Shown here piece after piece: positions 39,684 through 47,713 of a stretch of 64,000 nt of DNA. The stretch spans positions 512,719 through 576,718 of the forward strand of contig NZ_JAJFEQ010000003.1 in NCBI RefSeq assembly GCF_020707265.1, in the 5' to 3' direction. How positions within the stretch are numbered: position 1 is the first letter of the stretch; each line of letters begins with the position of its first letter. The position numbers and the translations under genes are program-made. The stretch is from Massilia sp. IC2-477 (GTDB lineage: Bacteria; Pseudomonadota; Gammaproteobacteria; Burkholderiales; Burkholderiaceae_D). The notes below the pieces were generated by a model. It was given only the letters and a program-made list of their open reading frames with translations, ran no database searches and was not told the DNA's origin.

Positions 39684-40385
39684 TCAGCGCGGCAGCGTGT
39701 AGATGCCGGGCTCGGCAGACAGGCCGCGCTTGACGGCCTGGGTCAACTCGTCGACGGCGACCTCGGCCCGCCCCTCCTCCAGCGCGGCAAAGCCGCTGTC
39801 GACCACGGTGGAAACGCCGAGCTTGGGTACCTCGAGGCCCTTGGTCAGGTCGGTATCGATGAAGCCGACATGCAGGGCCAGCACCTGGGTTCCCTGGCCC
39901 GCCAGTTCGTTGCGCAAGCCATTGGTCAGGCCCCAGGCGGCCGACTTGCTGACCGCGTACGCCGCCAGGACCGGGGTGCTGATCCAGCTGGCCACCGACA
40001 GCACATTTAGGAACGCGCCGCCGCCGTTGCGCGCCAGCACGGGAGCGAAGGCGCGCGATACATTCAGGATGCCGAACACGTTGGTGTCGAGCATGCGCCG
40101 CAGGCTGGCATCCGCATCCTGATCGAGGACGCCCTTCATGTCGGCAATGCCCGCATTGTTGATGACGAGATCGACATCACCGAGGTCGGACGCCAGCGCA
40201 GCGACCGCAGCGGCGTCGGTCACGTCGAGTTTGACGGGGACAACGCCGGCAAGGCCGACGGTGGACGGATCGCGGGCCGCGGCATAGACCTTCCTGGCGC
40301 CGCGAGCGAGCGCCTGGCGGGCGAATTCTGCGCCCAGGCCGCGGTTGGCGCCGGTCACGAGTACGGTGGCATTCTGGATATTCAT
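39684..40385 (-). CDS. SDR family oxidoreductase (TetR-regulon candidate)
   Basis: A 233-residue short-chain dehydrogenase: TGANRGLG cofactor loop, LDVTD, INNAG, catalytic SVASW Ser and YAVSK Tyr-Lys. The short length and lack of an extra domain fit a simple 'classical' SDR; the substrate is unknown. ATG 40385 is preceded by GAAAGGAAA. The ribosome site is only about 28 bases from an ATATGATG-type operator (40413-40446) of the same design as that in front of the tetR gene, so repression by that TetR is likely. Confidence 0.88.
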   Translation of the reverse strand: MNIQNATVLVTGANRGLGAEFARQALARGARKVYAAARDPSTVGLAGVVPVKLDVTDAAAVAALASDLGDVDLVINNAGIADMKGVLDQDADASLRRMLDTNVFGILNVSRAFAPVLARNGGGAFLNVLSVASWISTPVLAAYAVSKSAAWGLTNGLRNELAGQGTQVLALHVGFIDTDLTKGLEVPKLGVSTVVDSGFAALEEGRAEVAVDELTQAVKRGLSAEPGIYTLPR

Positions 40386-40412
40386 GGCTTTCCTTTCAGG
40401 AGTCATGCGAAA

Positions 40413-40446
40413 AATATGATGTACCTCATATGATGGTCGTCATATT
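40413..40446. promoter_or_regulatory. Candidate TetR operator of the SDR gene
   Basis: The sequence holds ATATGATG, then TCATATGATGG, then CGTCATATT, three half-sites of one ATATGATG/CATCATAT motif. The same half-sites form the near-perfect palindrome at 41091-41133 upstream of tetR. It overlaps the region where the SDR promoter should be. Confidence 0.6.
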
Positions 40447-40454
40447 CACGCATC

Positions 40455-40476
40455 AAAAAAAGCCGGCAGTGCCGGC
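40455..40476 (-). terminator. Rho-independent terminator of the tetR gene
   Basis: On the minus strand the palindrome GCCGGCACTGCCGGC (40476-40462) is followed by seven T (40461-40455). It is a few bases after the tetR stop codon, so tetR and the SDR gene are separate transcripts. Confidence 0.8.
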
Positions 40477-40486
40477 GGCGGGTAGG

Positions 40487-41077
40487 TCAGGCCTTGCGGG
40501 GTGCGGCAAACAGGGAAACGAGCAACTGGCGCGCGCTCGCCAGCGCCGCCCTGCCCTCGGCATTGTCACCGTGTACGCGCGCCAGCTGCAGATTGCCGAC
40601 AAGGGCGCCCGCGATCACGCCAGGCAGCGCGGGATCCGCGCTTTCGGGAAGGGCGGCGGCGACGCGCCGCACCAGCCGGTCGACGCGCTGGGTCGACGCC
40701 AGCCGCACCGCCTCTTCCTGGCGCGGCATTTCGCCAGCCAGCGCCCCGACCACGCAGCCGTGTTCCGGATACGCCAGGTGCTCGTCGGACAGGTAGAGTT
40801 CGATCAGGGCCTGCAGCGGATTGCCGGTTTCGCGGGTGCGCTCGGCAACGCGCTCGTCCAGCACCGCGCTGCTGATGGCGCCCGCATGCTCGATTGCCTC
40901 GACCAGCAGCGCATCGCGCGAATCGAAGTGCGCATAGAAGCCGCCATGGGTCAGCCCAGCCTCTTTCATGACCTCCGCGACGCCGACGCCGGCGTAGCCA
41001 TGGCGCCGCACGGCACGGCTGGCTGCTTCGACGATGCGATGGTGGGACTGTTCGCGCTTGCTCGACTTGGCCGACAT
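40487..41077 (-). CDS. TetR/AcrR family transcriptional repressor
   Basis: A 196-residue repressor. The N-terminal helix-turn-helix reads RIVEAASRAVRRHGYAGVGVAEVMKEAGLTHGGFYAHFDSRDALLVEA, where LTHGGFYAHF is the recognition-helix pattern. The C-terminal part is the ligand and dimer domain. ATG 41077 is used. The 43-base palindrome at 41091-41133 directly upstream is almost surely its own operator. The related site in front of the SDR gene makes that enzyme its probable target. The ligand is unknown. Confidence 0.88.
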   Translation of the reverse strand: MSAKSSKREQSHHRIVEAASRAVRRHGYAGVGVAEVMKEAGLTHGGFYAHFDSRDALLVEAIEHAGAISSAVLDERVAERTRETGNPLQALIELYLSDEHLAYPEHGCVVGALAGEMPRQEEAVRLASTQRVDRLVRRVAAALPESADPALPGVIAGALVGNLQLARVHGDNAEGRAALASARQLLVSLFAAPRKA

Positions 41078-41090
41078 GATAAAGGTCCGC

Positions 41091-41133
41091 AAATAAATAT
41101 GATGGGTGTCATATTATACCCATCATATTATTT
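41091..41133. promoter_or_regulatory. Palindromic tetR operator
   Basis: Arms AAATAAATATGATGGGT (41091-41107) and ACCCATCATATTATTT (41118-41133) flank GTCATATTAT. This is nearly perfect, AT-rich in a GC-rich region, and 14 bases from the tetR start, so the repressor very likely controls itself here. Confidence 0.75.
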
Positions 41134-41148
41134 GTCAAGGCCCGCCGG

Positions 41149-42072
41149 TTAGGACAGCGCCGTGTCGAGCACCGTCATCAGGATGAAGCCGAACACCATC
41201 ACGATGCTGGCGAAAGTGCCGTGCCCGTTCTGACGCATTTCGGGAATGACATCGTTGACGATCACGAACAGCATGGCGCCGCCGGCCGCTGCCAGGGCGA
41301 AAGGCAGCATGCCCGCCGCGATGCCAATCAGGGCCACACCAAAGGCCGCCGCCACCGGCTCGATCAGGCCGGACGCAATGCCCAGGCCCACCGCGGTGAG
41401 GCGGCTGTAGCCGACGGTGCGCAGGGCCAGCGCCACCACCAGGCCTTCAGGCACGTCCTGGATCGAGATGCCGGTGGCCAGGGCATTCGCCTTCTCGACG
41501 TCGATGCCGGCGTAGCCCACCCCGATCGCCAGCCCTTCGGGCAGGTTGTGCAGGGCCACGGCCCAGACGAACAGCCAGGCGCGGCGCAGCGAGACGCCGG
41601 CGTCGCCACCGGCGAGAATGCCATCCACGTGCACGGCGCGGCTGAGCAGCAGGATGGCGCCCGCGCCGGCCATGATGCCCGCGCCCGCCATCAGGCTGGC
41701 TTCCCAGTTGCCCGAGCCGGCCGACTTGGCGGCGGCAATGGCGGGAATCACGAGGGAAAATGCGGTCGCTCCCAGCATTACGCCGGCGCCGAAACCGAGG
41801 AAGCAGTCGTAGGTACGCTTCGAGAAATTCTGTGCCAGCAAGACCGGCAAGGTGCCCAGCGCGGTCGCGGCCGCGGCGGTGGCGCCGCCCAGCAGCGCGC
41901 GATGCATCCGGGGGTTGGCGTTCATCACCTGCTCGGCCAGGCTGCCCAGCAAGAGGATGCAGCCGACGCTGCAGATGAGCAGGCCGACCACGCGGCGGAT
42001 GGTCAATGCCCGCAGCAGCGTGCGTAGTGCGAGCAGCCGGTTGTCATGCGCTTTGTCGATATGAAAATTCAT
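41149..42072 (-). CDS. ZIP family metal transporter (ZupT-like)
   Basis: A 307-residue protein with about eight helices. The canonical ZIP metal motifs HNLPEGLAIG and QDVPEGLVVA are intact in the fourth and fifth helices, unlike those of the transporter at 29508-30269. It should take up Zn, Mn or Fe. The N-terminal 35 residues are charged and precede the first helix. It is downstream of the manganese catalase gene on the same strand (54 bases between), so metal supply for that enzyme is a natural guess. Confidence 0.88.
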   Translation of the reverse strand: MNFHIDKAHDNRLLALRTLLRALTIRRVVGLLICSVGCILLLGSLAEQVMNANPRMHRALLGGATAAAATALGTLPVLLAQNFSKRTYDCFLGFGAGVMLGATAFSLVIPAIAAAKSAGSGNWEASLMAGAGIMAGAGAILLLSRAVHVDGILAGGDAGVSLRRAWLFVWAVALHNLPEGLAIGVGYAGIDVEKANALATGISIQDVPEGLVVALALRTVGYSRLTAVGLGIASGLIEPVAAAFGVALIGIAAGMLPFALAAAGGAMLFVIVNDVIPEMRQNGHGTFASIVMVFGFILMTVLDTALS

Positions 42073-42126
42073 GCAATACCCGGAGAAATGCCGCGCGGCG
42101 CCGGGAGTGGGCCGCGCGGCGCGTGC

Positions 42127-43158
42127 TTACTTCTTGGTCGGCTTCATTGCCTTCATCGACTTGGCCACGCCCTTGTCGACCGGGTGGGTCAGGCCGGTGT
42201 CGTCCAGCGGGCCGCCCTTGTTGCCGGTAACGGCCTGGCCCATCGAATTGCCCGAGGACCCAGCCATCGTAGCACCACTATCGGACTGCATGCTCATCCC
42301 GAGTTCGGCACCCGTGCGCGGGGTCGACATCGGGTCGGACATGGTGCGCATCGCCATCTGCTTGAGGATGTCGATGTCGCCGCTCGGCAGCGCCACTTCG
42401 GCTTCGCCCGAGCCGCCGTCCACCGCCTGCTGCTTCTCGCGGTCGGTGACGAAGTCCCAGTCGGCGCCCTGGTTCCAAGGACCGCGCATCTCGCCCGGAC
42501 CTTGCGACATGTTGTAGTACACGCTCGCAAAGCGCGGATCGGCCGGCATTTTGCCCGGCGGGAAGTTCGGCTCGATGGCGTACAGCGCCTTTTCGAAGGA
42601 CTTCTGGTGTGCCACTTCGCGCGTCATGAGGAAGCCCAGCGCTTCCTTCACGCCCGGGTCGTCGGTCAGTGCGATCAGGCGCTCGTAGACGATCTTGGCG
42701 CGCGCCTCGGCCGCGATGTTCGAGCGCAGGTCGGCAGTCGGTTCGGTGATCGAATCGATGTAGGCCGCGGTCCAGGGCACGCCGGCCGAGTTGATCAGCG
42801 GGGTGCCGGCGCCGTACAGCACCTGGGTGATGTGGCTGTCGTTACCGGGACCGGTAATGGCCCGGTACATGTCGGCTTCGCTGTCAACGGCTTCGGCCAG
42901 GCGGCCCTTGGCGCCCTTGTTCAGCATCGCGATGATGTGGCCAATGATTTCCAGGTGGCTCAGCTCTTCCGTTGCGATGTCGTAGAGCATGTCCTTGCGG
43001 CCCGGATCGTCTTCGGCGACGGCCTGGGTGAAGTAACGCATGGCCGCGGCCAGCTCGCCCTGCGGGCCGCCGAACTGCTCCAGCATGAGGTTGGCCAAGG
43101 CCGGATTTGGCTCGCTGACGCGGACCGTGTATTGCAGGCGTTTGTTATGTGCAAACAT
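42127..43158 (-). CDS. Manganese-containing (non-heme) catalase
   Basis: A 343-residue di-manganese catalase. The ferritin-like core has the metal-binding helices: EQFGGPQGELAAAMRYF, ATEELSHLEIIGHI (Glu-x-x-His), SNIAAEARAKIVYERL and REVAHQKSFEKAL (Glu-x-x-His). A 90-residue C-terminal part includes a Met/Ser/Gly-rich tail ending KAMKPTKK. It removes hydrogen peroxide without heme. ATG 43158 has a GGAGGGA ribosome site; the longer frame is not supported. It is divergent from a hemerythrin-domain gene, and the ZupT-like gene follows on the same strand. Confidence 0.93.
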   Translation of the reverse strand: MFAHNKRLQYTVRVSEPNPALANLMLEQFGGPQGELAAAMRYFTQAVAEDDPGRKDMLYDIATEELSHLEIIGHIIAMLNKGAKGRLAEAVDSEADMYRAITGPGNDSHITQVLYGAGTPLINSAGVPWTAAYIDSITEPTADLRSNIAAEARAKIVYERLIALTDDPGVKEALGFLMTREVAHQKSFEKALYAIEPNFPPGKMPADPRFASVYYNMSQGPGEMRGPWNQGADWDFVTDREKQQAVDGGSGEAEVALPSGDIDILKQMAMRTMSDPMSTPRTGAELGMSMQSDSGATMAGSSGNSMGQAVTGNKGGPLDDTGLTHPVDKGVAKSMKAMKPTKK

Positions 43159-43510
43159 GAACAATCCCTCCGTTGATGAGTATTGGTGCGCCGGAGCGAC
43201 ACCGTCGGGAGCTGTGGCCGTGACCGCCAGCCCGTATATCTCATCTTGGCAGGATGACACGGCAGTGGGGATCGGGTGTTCGCGCGTCGAGTTGTAGGAC
43301 TAGGGCGACAATTAATGAACTTGATGGAAATGTTGGAATTGATAAATAAGCGTATTTATCGGGCATTTAAGCGCAGTACGGACAGGCCGAGGGCCTGCGC
43401 CCGCCTCCCCATGCGATCCGTGCCGACACGGGCGCGGCGCGCACTCCTACAGTAAAGACGAGTCGCGCCGAACTACCATGTTAGCTATATGACCACAAAG
43501 GGGGTACACA
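43159..43510. promoter_or_regulatory. Divergent control region between Mn-catalase and hemerythrin genes
   Basis: A 352-base gap without a credible gene. At 43341-43360 GATAAATA-agcg-TATTTATC forms an 8-bp inverted repeat with a 4-base spacer in AT-rich DNA. An eight-base motif TCCTACAG (43445-43452) stands 60 bases before the hemerythrin ATG. Its complement, TGTAGGA (43293-43299), stands about 135 bases before the catalase ATG. The same word precedes the KGG stress gene at 5112. No confident -35/-10 pair was found. Confidence 0.45.
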
Positions 43511-44107
43511 ATGTTTAACCTGAATAAGCTGAGCCCGACGATCACCAACATGATCCGCTTCGACCACTCGCACGTGATGGTGACCTTCCACCAGTACGAA
43601 AAGGACAAGCCGCCGCGCGTCAAGAAGGCGCTGGCCGACACCATCTGCGACGCGCTGGAAATCCACGCGACCCTCGAAGAGGAAATCTTCTACCCGGTGA
43701 TGCGCCAGCGCGACTCCGGCGAGCCCTTCATGCACAAGGCCGAGCCTGAGCACATGGAGATGCGCCGCCTGATCGCCGAGCTGCGCCGCACCAGCGGTTC
43801 CGACCCGCGCCACGACAAGCTGGTGATGGAACTGATGCGCGACGTGATGCACCACGTGGCCGACGAGGAAACCACCCTGCTCCCGCATGCCGAGGCCAAG
43901 CTGAGCCGCGATGCCCTGTCCGAACTGGGCGCGCAGATGACCAAGCGCCGCATGCAGCTGGTGGGCCCGAAGGCCGGCAAGCTGGCCAAGGAACACGCCG
44001 TCGGCTTCGGCGGCAGCGGCGCCGCCCTGGTGGTGGGCCTGGCCAGCGCGCTGTTCGCCGTCAAGGCCTTCGGTCCGAAGAAGACCTGGAAGTCGAACCC
44101 GGTCTGA
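43511..44107 (+). CDS. Hemerythrin-domain protein with C-terminal membrane helix
   Basis: A 198-residue protein. A four-helix hemerythrin-like bundle is suggested by RFDHSHV, EIHATLEEEIFYPVM (HxxxE), EPEHMEMRRLI and HHVADEETTLLPHAE, which together supply the His/Glu ligands of a di-iron site. After residue 150 there is a basic stretch and a hydrophobic segment (GSGAALVVGLASALFAVKAF) that could anchor it. Roles could be oxygen or NO sensing, or iron-dependent stress defence. It is divergent from the Mn-catalase, suggesting oxidative stress control. Ribosome site AAAGGGGG. Confidence 0.82.
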   Translation: MFNLNKLSPTITNMIRFDHSHVMVTFHQYEKDKPPRVKKALADTICDALEIHATLEEEIFYPVMRQRDSGEPFMHKAEPEHMEMRRLIAELRRTSGSDPRHDKLVMELMRDVMHHVADEETTLLPHAEAKLSRDALSELGAQMTKRRMQLVGPKAGKLAKEHAVGFGGSGAALVVGLASALFAVKAFGPKKTWKSNPV

Positions 44108-44130
44108 GTTCCTGCGACAGCTGGATCGAG

Positions 44131-44150
44131 CCGGCCGCGATCGCGGCCGG
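44131..44150. terminator. Perfect 20-base palindrome, probable bidirectional terminator
   Basis: CCGGCCGCGA followed by TCGCGGCCGG lies in the 50-base gap between the convergent hemerythrin and patatin genes. It is followed by TTCTCGTTT on the plus strand; the T-run is weak, so termination is likely but not certain. Confidence 0.55.
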
Positions 44151-44157
44151 TTCTCGT

Positions 44158-45186
44158 TTACGCCGCCATGGCCCGGAACACCGGCGTCGGATCCATGGTC
44201 GTGCGCTGGCCGATCTCATCCAGGTGCGCGGCCAGCCAGGCATCGGCCGCCGCCACGCCACGGTCGTGCAGCATCTGCAGGAACACCGGCTCCGCGTTGA
44301 ACTTGCTCGAAACGCTCAGGTCGCGCAGCATGTCCACTGCACTGATCAGGTGCAGGCGCACCGGCGCGAAGGTCACGGCCTCGCCATCCTCTTCGTTCTG
44401 GATGGCGTGGTTGTGCAGCAAGGTGTTCACCTCGCGTACGAAGCTGATATTGAAGGCCACTTCGTTGGCGCGGTTGCTGATGTCGGCCATGCTGCGCGGC
44501 GTTTCGGTGCGTGCCGGCGGGTTGATCTGCACCACCAGCAGGTCCTGGGCGTTGTTCGATTCCACCAGCGGCGCCAGCGGCGGGTTGGCGGTGTAGCTGC
44601 CGTCCCAGTACAGCTCGCCGTCGACCTCGACCGATGCGAACACGGTCGGCAGGCAGGCCGACGCCATCACTTTCTGCACGTCCAGTTCGGCGCGCTCCCA
44701 GACCTTGCCGGTGCCGGTGTTCAGGTTGGTGGCATTGATGAAGATCGCCAGCTCCTCGCAGGCGCGAACCCGCTCGAAATCGATGTTGGCGGTGAGAAAA
44801 TTGCGCAGCGGGTTCACCGTCAGCGGGAACTCGTGCACCGGTCCGGCCAGCGCACCTGCCATTTCCAGCAACTGGTAGAAGGGCGAAAAGCTCATCGTGT
44901 AGCCGCCGGCCAGGTGGTCCATCGGGGTGCGCTGCAGCGGACTGAAGGACGCGGTGAGTCCGAGGGCACGCCAGAAGCGGGCGAGCGCGGCGCGCGCCCC
45001 TTCCCGCCCACCGCCGTGGGCCCAGCCGTCGGCCACCACGGCCGCGTTGATGGCGCCGGCGCTGGTGCCGCTGAGCGCGTTGATGTCGAGGCGTTCTTCC
45101 TGCAGCAGCCGGTCCAGCACGCCCCAGGTGAAGGCGCCGTAGGTGCCCCCGCCCTGCAGGCCGAGGCTGAGTTTCTTGTTCGTCAT
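44158..45186 (-). CDS. Patatin-like phospholipase
   Basis: A 342-residue acyl hydrolase. The oxyanion loop LQGGGTYGAF, the nucleophile elbow LSGTSAGA (GxSxG) and the catalytic Asp in YWDGSYTANPP make up the patatin Ser-Asp dyad. The residue after DG is Ser rather than Gly or Ala, a tolerated variant. No signal peptide is seen, so it acts in the cytosol or at the membrane face. The start is ATG 45186, since the preceding DNA is AT-rich and non-coding. It is followed on the same strand by none; lrgB lies upstream. Confidence 0.87.
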   Translation of the reverse strand: MTNKKLSLGLQGGGTYGAFTWGVLDRLLQEERLDINALSGTSAGAINAAVVADGWAHGGGREGARAALARFWRALGLTASFSPLQRTPMDHLAGGYTMSFSPFYQLLEMAGALAGPVHEFPLTVNPLRNFLTANIDFERVRACEELAIFINATNLNTGTGKVWERAELDVQKVMASACLPTVFASVEVDGELYWDGSYTANPPLAPLVESNNAQDLLVVQINPPARTETPRSMADISNRANEVAFNISFVREVNTLLHNHAIQNEEDGEAVTFAPVRLHLISAVDMLRDLSVSSKFNAEPVFLQMLHDRGVAAADAWLAAHLDEIGQRTTMDPTPVFRAMAA

Positions 45187-45263
45187 GGTCAAGCTCGACT
45201 CCGTATGTGAATCAAATTCTACGAGTCTAGCAACCACAAGAAATGGAGGGCGCGACGGTGCCC

Positions 45264-46001
45264 TTAGGCAAACCAGCGCATGACGACCGGCACGAGCCAC
45301 GGCGCGAGCAGCGCGGTCATGGCGCCGTTCAGGCCCATGGCCAGGCCGGCGAAGGCGCCCATCTCGGCGCCGCCCTGGAAGGCGCGCGCCGTGCCGATCC
45401 CGTGCGAGGCCAGGCCCAGCGCAAAGCCGCGCGCCGCCGGTGAGGCGATGCGCAGGCGGTCGAACAGCCAGGGACCGACGATCGCGCCGAAGATGCCGGT
45501 GCCGATCACCAGCGCGGCGGTGAGCGCCGGAATGCCGCCGAGGCGCTCCGACACCGCCATCGCGATCGGCGAGGTGGCCGACTTCGGCCCGAGGGTGGCC
45601 GCCAGCTCGGGCGTGGCGCCCAGCAGCAGCGCCACCGCCACGCTGGAGACGATGGCCGTGACGCAGCCCAGCAGCAGGGCCGCCGCCAGCGGCACGAACG
45701 CGCGCCGCAGCCGCGGAAGCTGGCGTACCAGGGGCAACGCGAGGGCTACCGTGGCCGGGCCGAGCAGGAAGTGGACGAACTGGGCGCCGGCGAAATAACG
45801 CTGGTAGGACATGCCGGAGACCCACAGCACCAGCGCCACCAGCGCGATCGAGATGGCGACCGGGTTGGCCAGCGGCGCCCCCTTGAAGAAGCGCGTGATG
45901 CGGTGCGCCGCCAGGTAGGCGCACAGGGTCATGGTCAGGCCCAGCAGGGGCGAAGCGGACAGGTAGACCCAGAATCGGGTCAATTCGTGCAGCTCAAGCA
46001 T
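45264..46001 (-). CDS. lrgB: LrgB/CidB family membrane protein
   Basis: A 245-residue membrane protein with about seven helices. LGPKSATSPIAMAVSERLGG and ALGLASHGIGTARAFQ are the family's two diagnostic segments. LrgB and CidB act with their small partners in holin/antiholin-like control of autolysis, and in plants and some bacteria in glycolate/pyruvate transport. It overlaps lrgA by eight bases, so they are one unit. Confidence 0.9.
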   Translation of the reverse strand: MLELHELTRFWVYLSASPLLGLTMTLCAYLAAHRITRFFKGAPLANPVAISIALVALVLWVSGMSYQRYFAGAQFVHFLLGPATVALALPLVRQLPRLRRAFVPLAAALLLGCVTAIVSSVAVALLLGATPELAATLGPKSATSPIAMAVSERLGGIPALTAALVIGTGIFGAIVGPWLFDRLRIASPAARGFALGLASHGIGTARAFQGGAEMGAFAGLAMGLNGAMTALLAPWLVPVVMRWFA

Positions 46002-46341
46002 CGCCGTCCTTTCTCCCCATGCCCTTGAGCAGCAGGCCGGTCACGGCCAGTGCCAGCAGGGTGCTGCCGGCGAGCGAAGCGAGGATGGCGAGCCAGTGGC
46101 CGCTGCCGCTGGCGGCGGTGGCCACGATGCCAACGCCGGCCGGCACGAACAGCAATGACAGGTGCGACAGCAGGGTATTGGCGGCCTCTTCGACCAGCTT
46201 TTCCAGGCGCGGCCAGGCAATCAGCGCCGCCATCAGGAGCAGCATGCCGGCGACCGGGCCGGGGATCGGAAACTTCAGGAGGAAAACGATGCCTTCGCCG
46301 AGGCATTGGAACAGCAGGAGGATGGTGAAGGCGGCGAGCAT
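45994..46341 (-). CDS. lrgA: LrgA/CidA family holin-like protein
   Basis: A 115-residue membrane protein with four helices. GEGIVFLLKFPIPGPVAGMLLLM is the CidA/LrgA hallmark, with LSLLFVPAGVGI next. It is predicted to form oligomers like a holin or antiholin and work with the LrgB partner. Its ATG is at 46341, and the next 220 bases upstream hold only a repeat. Regulation by a LytR/CidR-type factor is common in the family but no such gene is seen here. Confidence 0.9.
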   Translation of the reverse strand: MLAAFTILLLFQCLGEGIVFLLKFPIPGPVAGMLLLMAALIAWPRLEKLVEEAANTLLSHLSLLFVPAGVGIVATAASGSGHWLAILASLAGSTLLALAVTGLLLKGMGRKDGDA

Positions 46342-46424
46342 GAGGCTTTGGGGGCAAAGCGCTCAGGATAGCAAATTGGTCATGGCGGTGTGCGCGGCGT
46401 GGCGTTCGTGGTGCGCTGGGGAAC

Positions 46425-46534
46425 TTGGGTCCCGGCCTGCGCCGGGACGACGTTGGTTGATCTTCGCAAGACCGCTAAGGCTCGATTTCTAAGACAGCCT
46501 GAAAACCGTCGCCCCGGCGCAGGCCGGGGCCCAA
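46425..46534. repeat. Long inverted repeat (second family)
   Basis: Left arm TTGGGTCCCGGCCTGCGCCGG and right arm CCGGCGCAGGCCGGGGCCCAA are near-complements (46425-46445, 46514-46534), each also self-complementary (CCGGCCTGCGCCGG type). They flank about 68 unrelated bases and sit between hppD and lrgA. This is a different sequence from the GTAGGG repeats; it belongs to the 'CCCGGCCTGCGCCGGG' type seen in many GC-rich bacteria. Confidence 0.6.
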
Positions 46535-46561
46535 TTTGACTTTTGCCTGAACAGCCGAGAC

Positions 46562-47644
46562 TTACGCCTCGACTCCCGCAATCGCCCCACGCTTCAACTG
46601 ATCCCGCTCGATCGACTCGAACAGCGCCTTGAAGTTGCCCTCACCGAAGCCGTCATCGCCCTTGCGCTGGATGAACTCGAAGAACACCGGTCCCAGTTGC
46701 GCCACGCCGAAGATCTGCACCAGCAGGCGTGGACGGCCGTCGGTCACGCTACCGTCGAGCAGCAGGCCGCGCTTCTTCAATTCCTCGGCGTTTTCGCCGT
46801 GGCCCGGGATGCGTTCATCCAGCATCTCGTAATAGGTTTCCGGCGGAGCGGTCATGAGCGGCACGCCGGCGGCGCGCAGGCCGTCGACGGTCTTGATCAG
46901 GTCATCGGTAAGCAGCGCGATGTGCTGGATGCCCTCGCCGTTGAACTGCATGAGGAATTCCTCGATCTGGCCGCCGCCGGCCTTGCCCTCTTCGTTCAGC
47001 GGGATGCGGATCTTGCCGTCCGGCGCGGTCATGGCTTTCGAAGTCAGGCCGGTGTACTCGCCCTTGATGTCGAAATAGCGGATCTCGCGGAAGTTGAACA
47101 GCTTCTCGTAGAAGCCGGCCCAGAAGGCCATGCGGCCGCGGTAGACGTTGTGGGTCAGGTGGTCGATGATCTGCAGGCCGTGGCCCGGCGGGTTGCGGTC
47201 CACGCCCTCGATCCATTCGAAGTCGATGTCATAGATCGACTTGCCTTCTTCGAAGCGGTCGATCAGGTACAGCGGCGCGCCGCCGATGCCCTTGATGGCC
47301 GGCAGGCGCAACTCCATCGGGCCGGTCGGGATCTCGATCGCCTGGGCGCCCAGTTCCAGCGCGCGGGCGTAGGCCTTGTGCGCATCCTTGACGCGGAAGG
47401 CCATGCCGCAGGCGGACGGGCCGTGCTCGGCGGCGAAATAGGCGGCGTAGCTCTTCGGCTCGTCGTTGATGATGAAGTTGATGCCGCCCTGGCGGTACAG
47501 GGCAACCTGCTTCGAGCGGTGCACCGCCACCTTGGTGAAGCCCAGCTTGCCAAACACGTCTTCCAGCAAGCCCGGAGTCGGCGACGCGAACTCGACGAAC
47601 TCGAAGCCATTCAAGCCCATGGGATTGTCAAACAGGTCTGCCAT
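46562..47644 (-). CDS. hppD: 4-hydroxyphenylpyruvate dioxygenase
   Basis: A 360-residue enzyme that turns 4-hydroxyphenylpyruvate into homogentisate in tyrosine breakdown. The three iron ligands are found in [19 protein letters not shown] and the Glu of [19 protein letters not shown]. Length and the N-terminal 'vestigial' vicinal-oxygen-chelate half are normal. It is the second step before the homogentisate dioxygenase gene at 48774. The LysR gene lies 69 bases upstream on the same strand, so they may be co-transcribed. Confidence 0.95.
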   Translation of the reverse strand: MADLFDNPMGLNGFEFVEFASPTPGLLEDVFGKLGFTKVAVHRSKQVALYRQGGINFIINDEPKSYAAYFAAEHGPSACGMAFRVKDAHKAYARALELGAQAIEIPTGPMELRLPAIKGIGGAPLYLIDRFEEGKSIYDIDFEWIEGVDRNPPGHGLQIIDHLTHNVYRGRMAFWAGFYEKLFNFREIRYFDIKGEYTGLTSKAMTAPDGKIRIPLNEEGKAGGGQIEEFLMQFNGEGIQHIALLTDDLIKTVDGLRAAGVPLMTAPPETYYEMLDERIPGHGENAEELKKRGLLLDGSVTDGRPRLLVQIFGVAQLGPVFFEFIQRKGDDGFGEGNFKALFESIERDQLKRGAIAGVEA

Positions 47645-47713
47645 TTTTCTTCCTCTATGTCGTGGGTCAATCGGCCGCGCAGGTCTCCTCTGCGCGGCGC
47701 TCTAAATCTTGCA

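Noticed and set aside
40451..40480. Terminator as evidence that SDR and tetR form one operon
   Set aside because: The hairpin with seven T lies between them on their strand, so they are separate transcripts with shared operator type.
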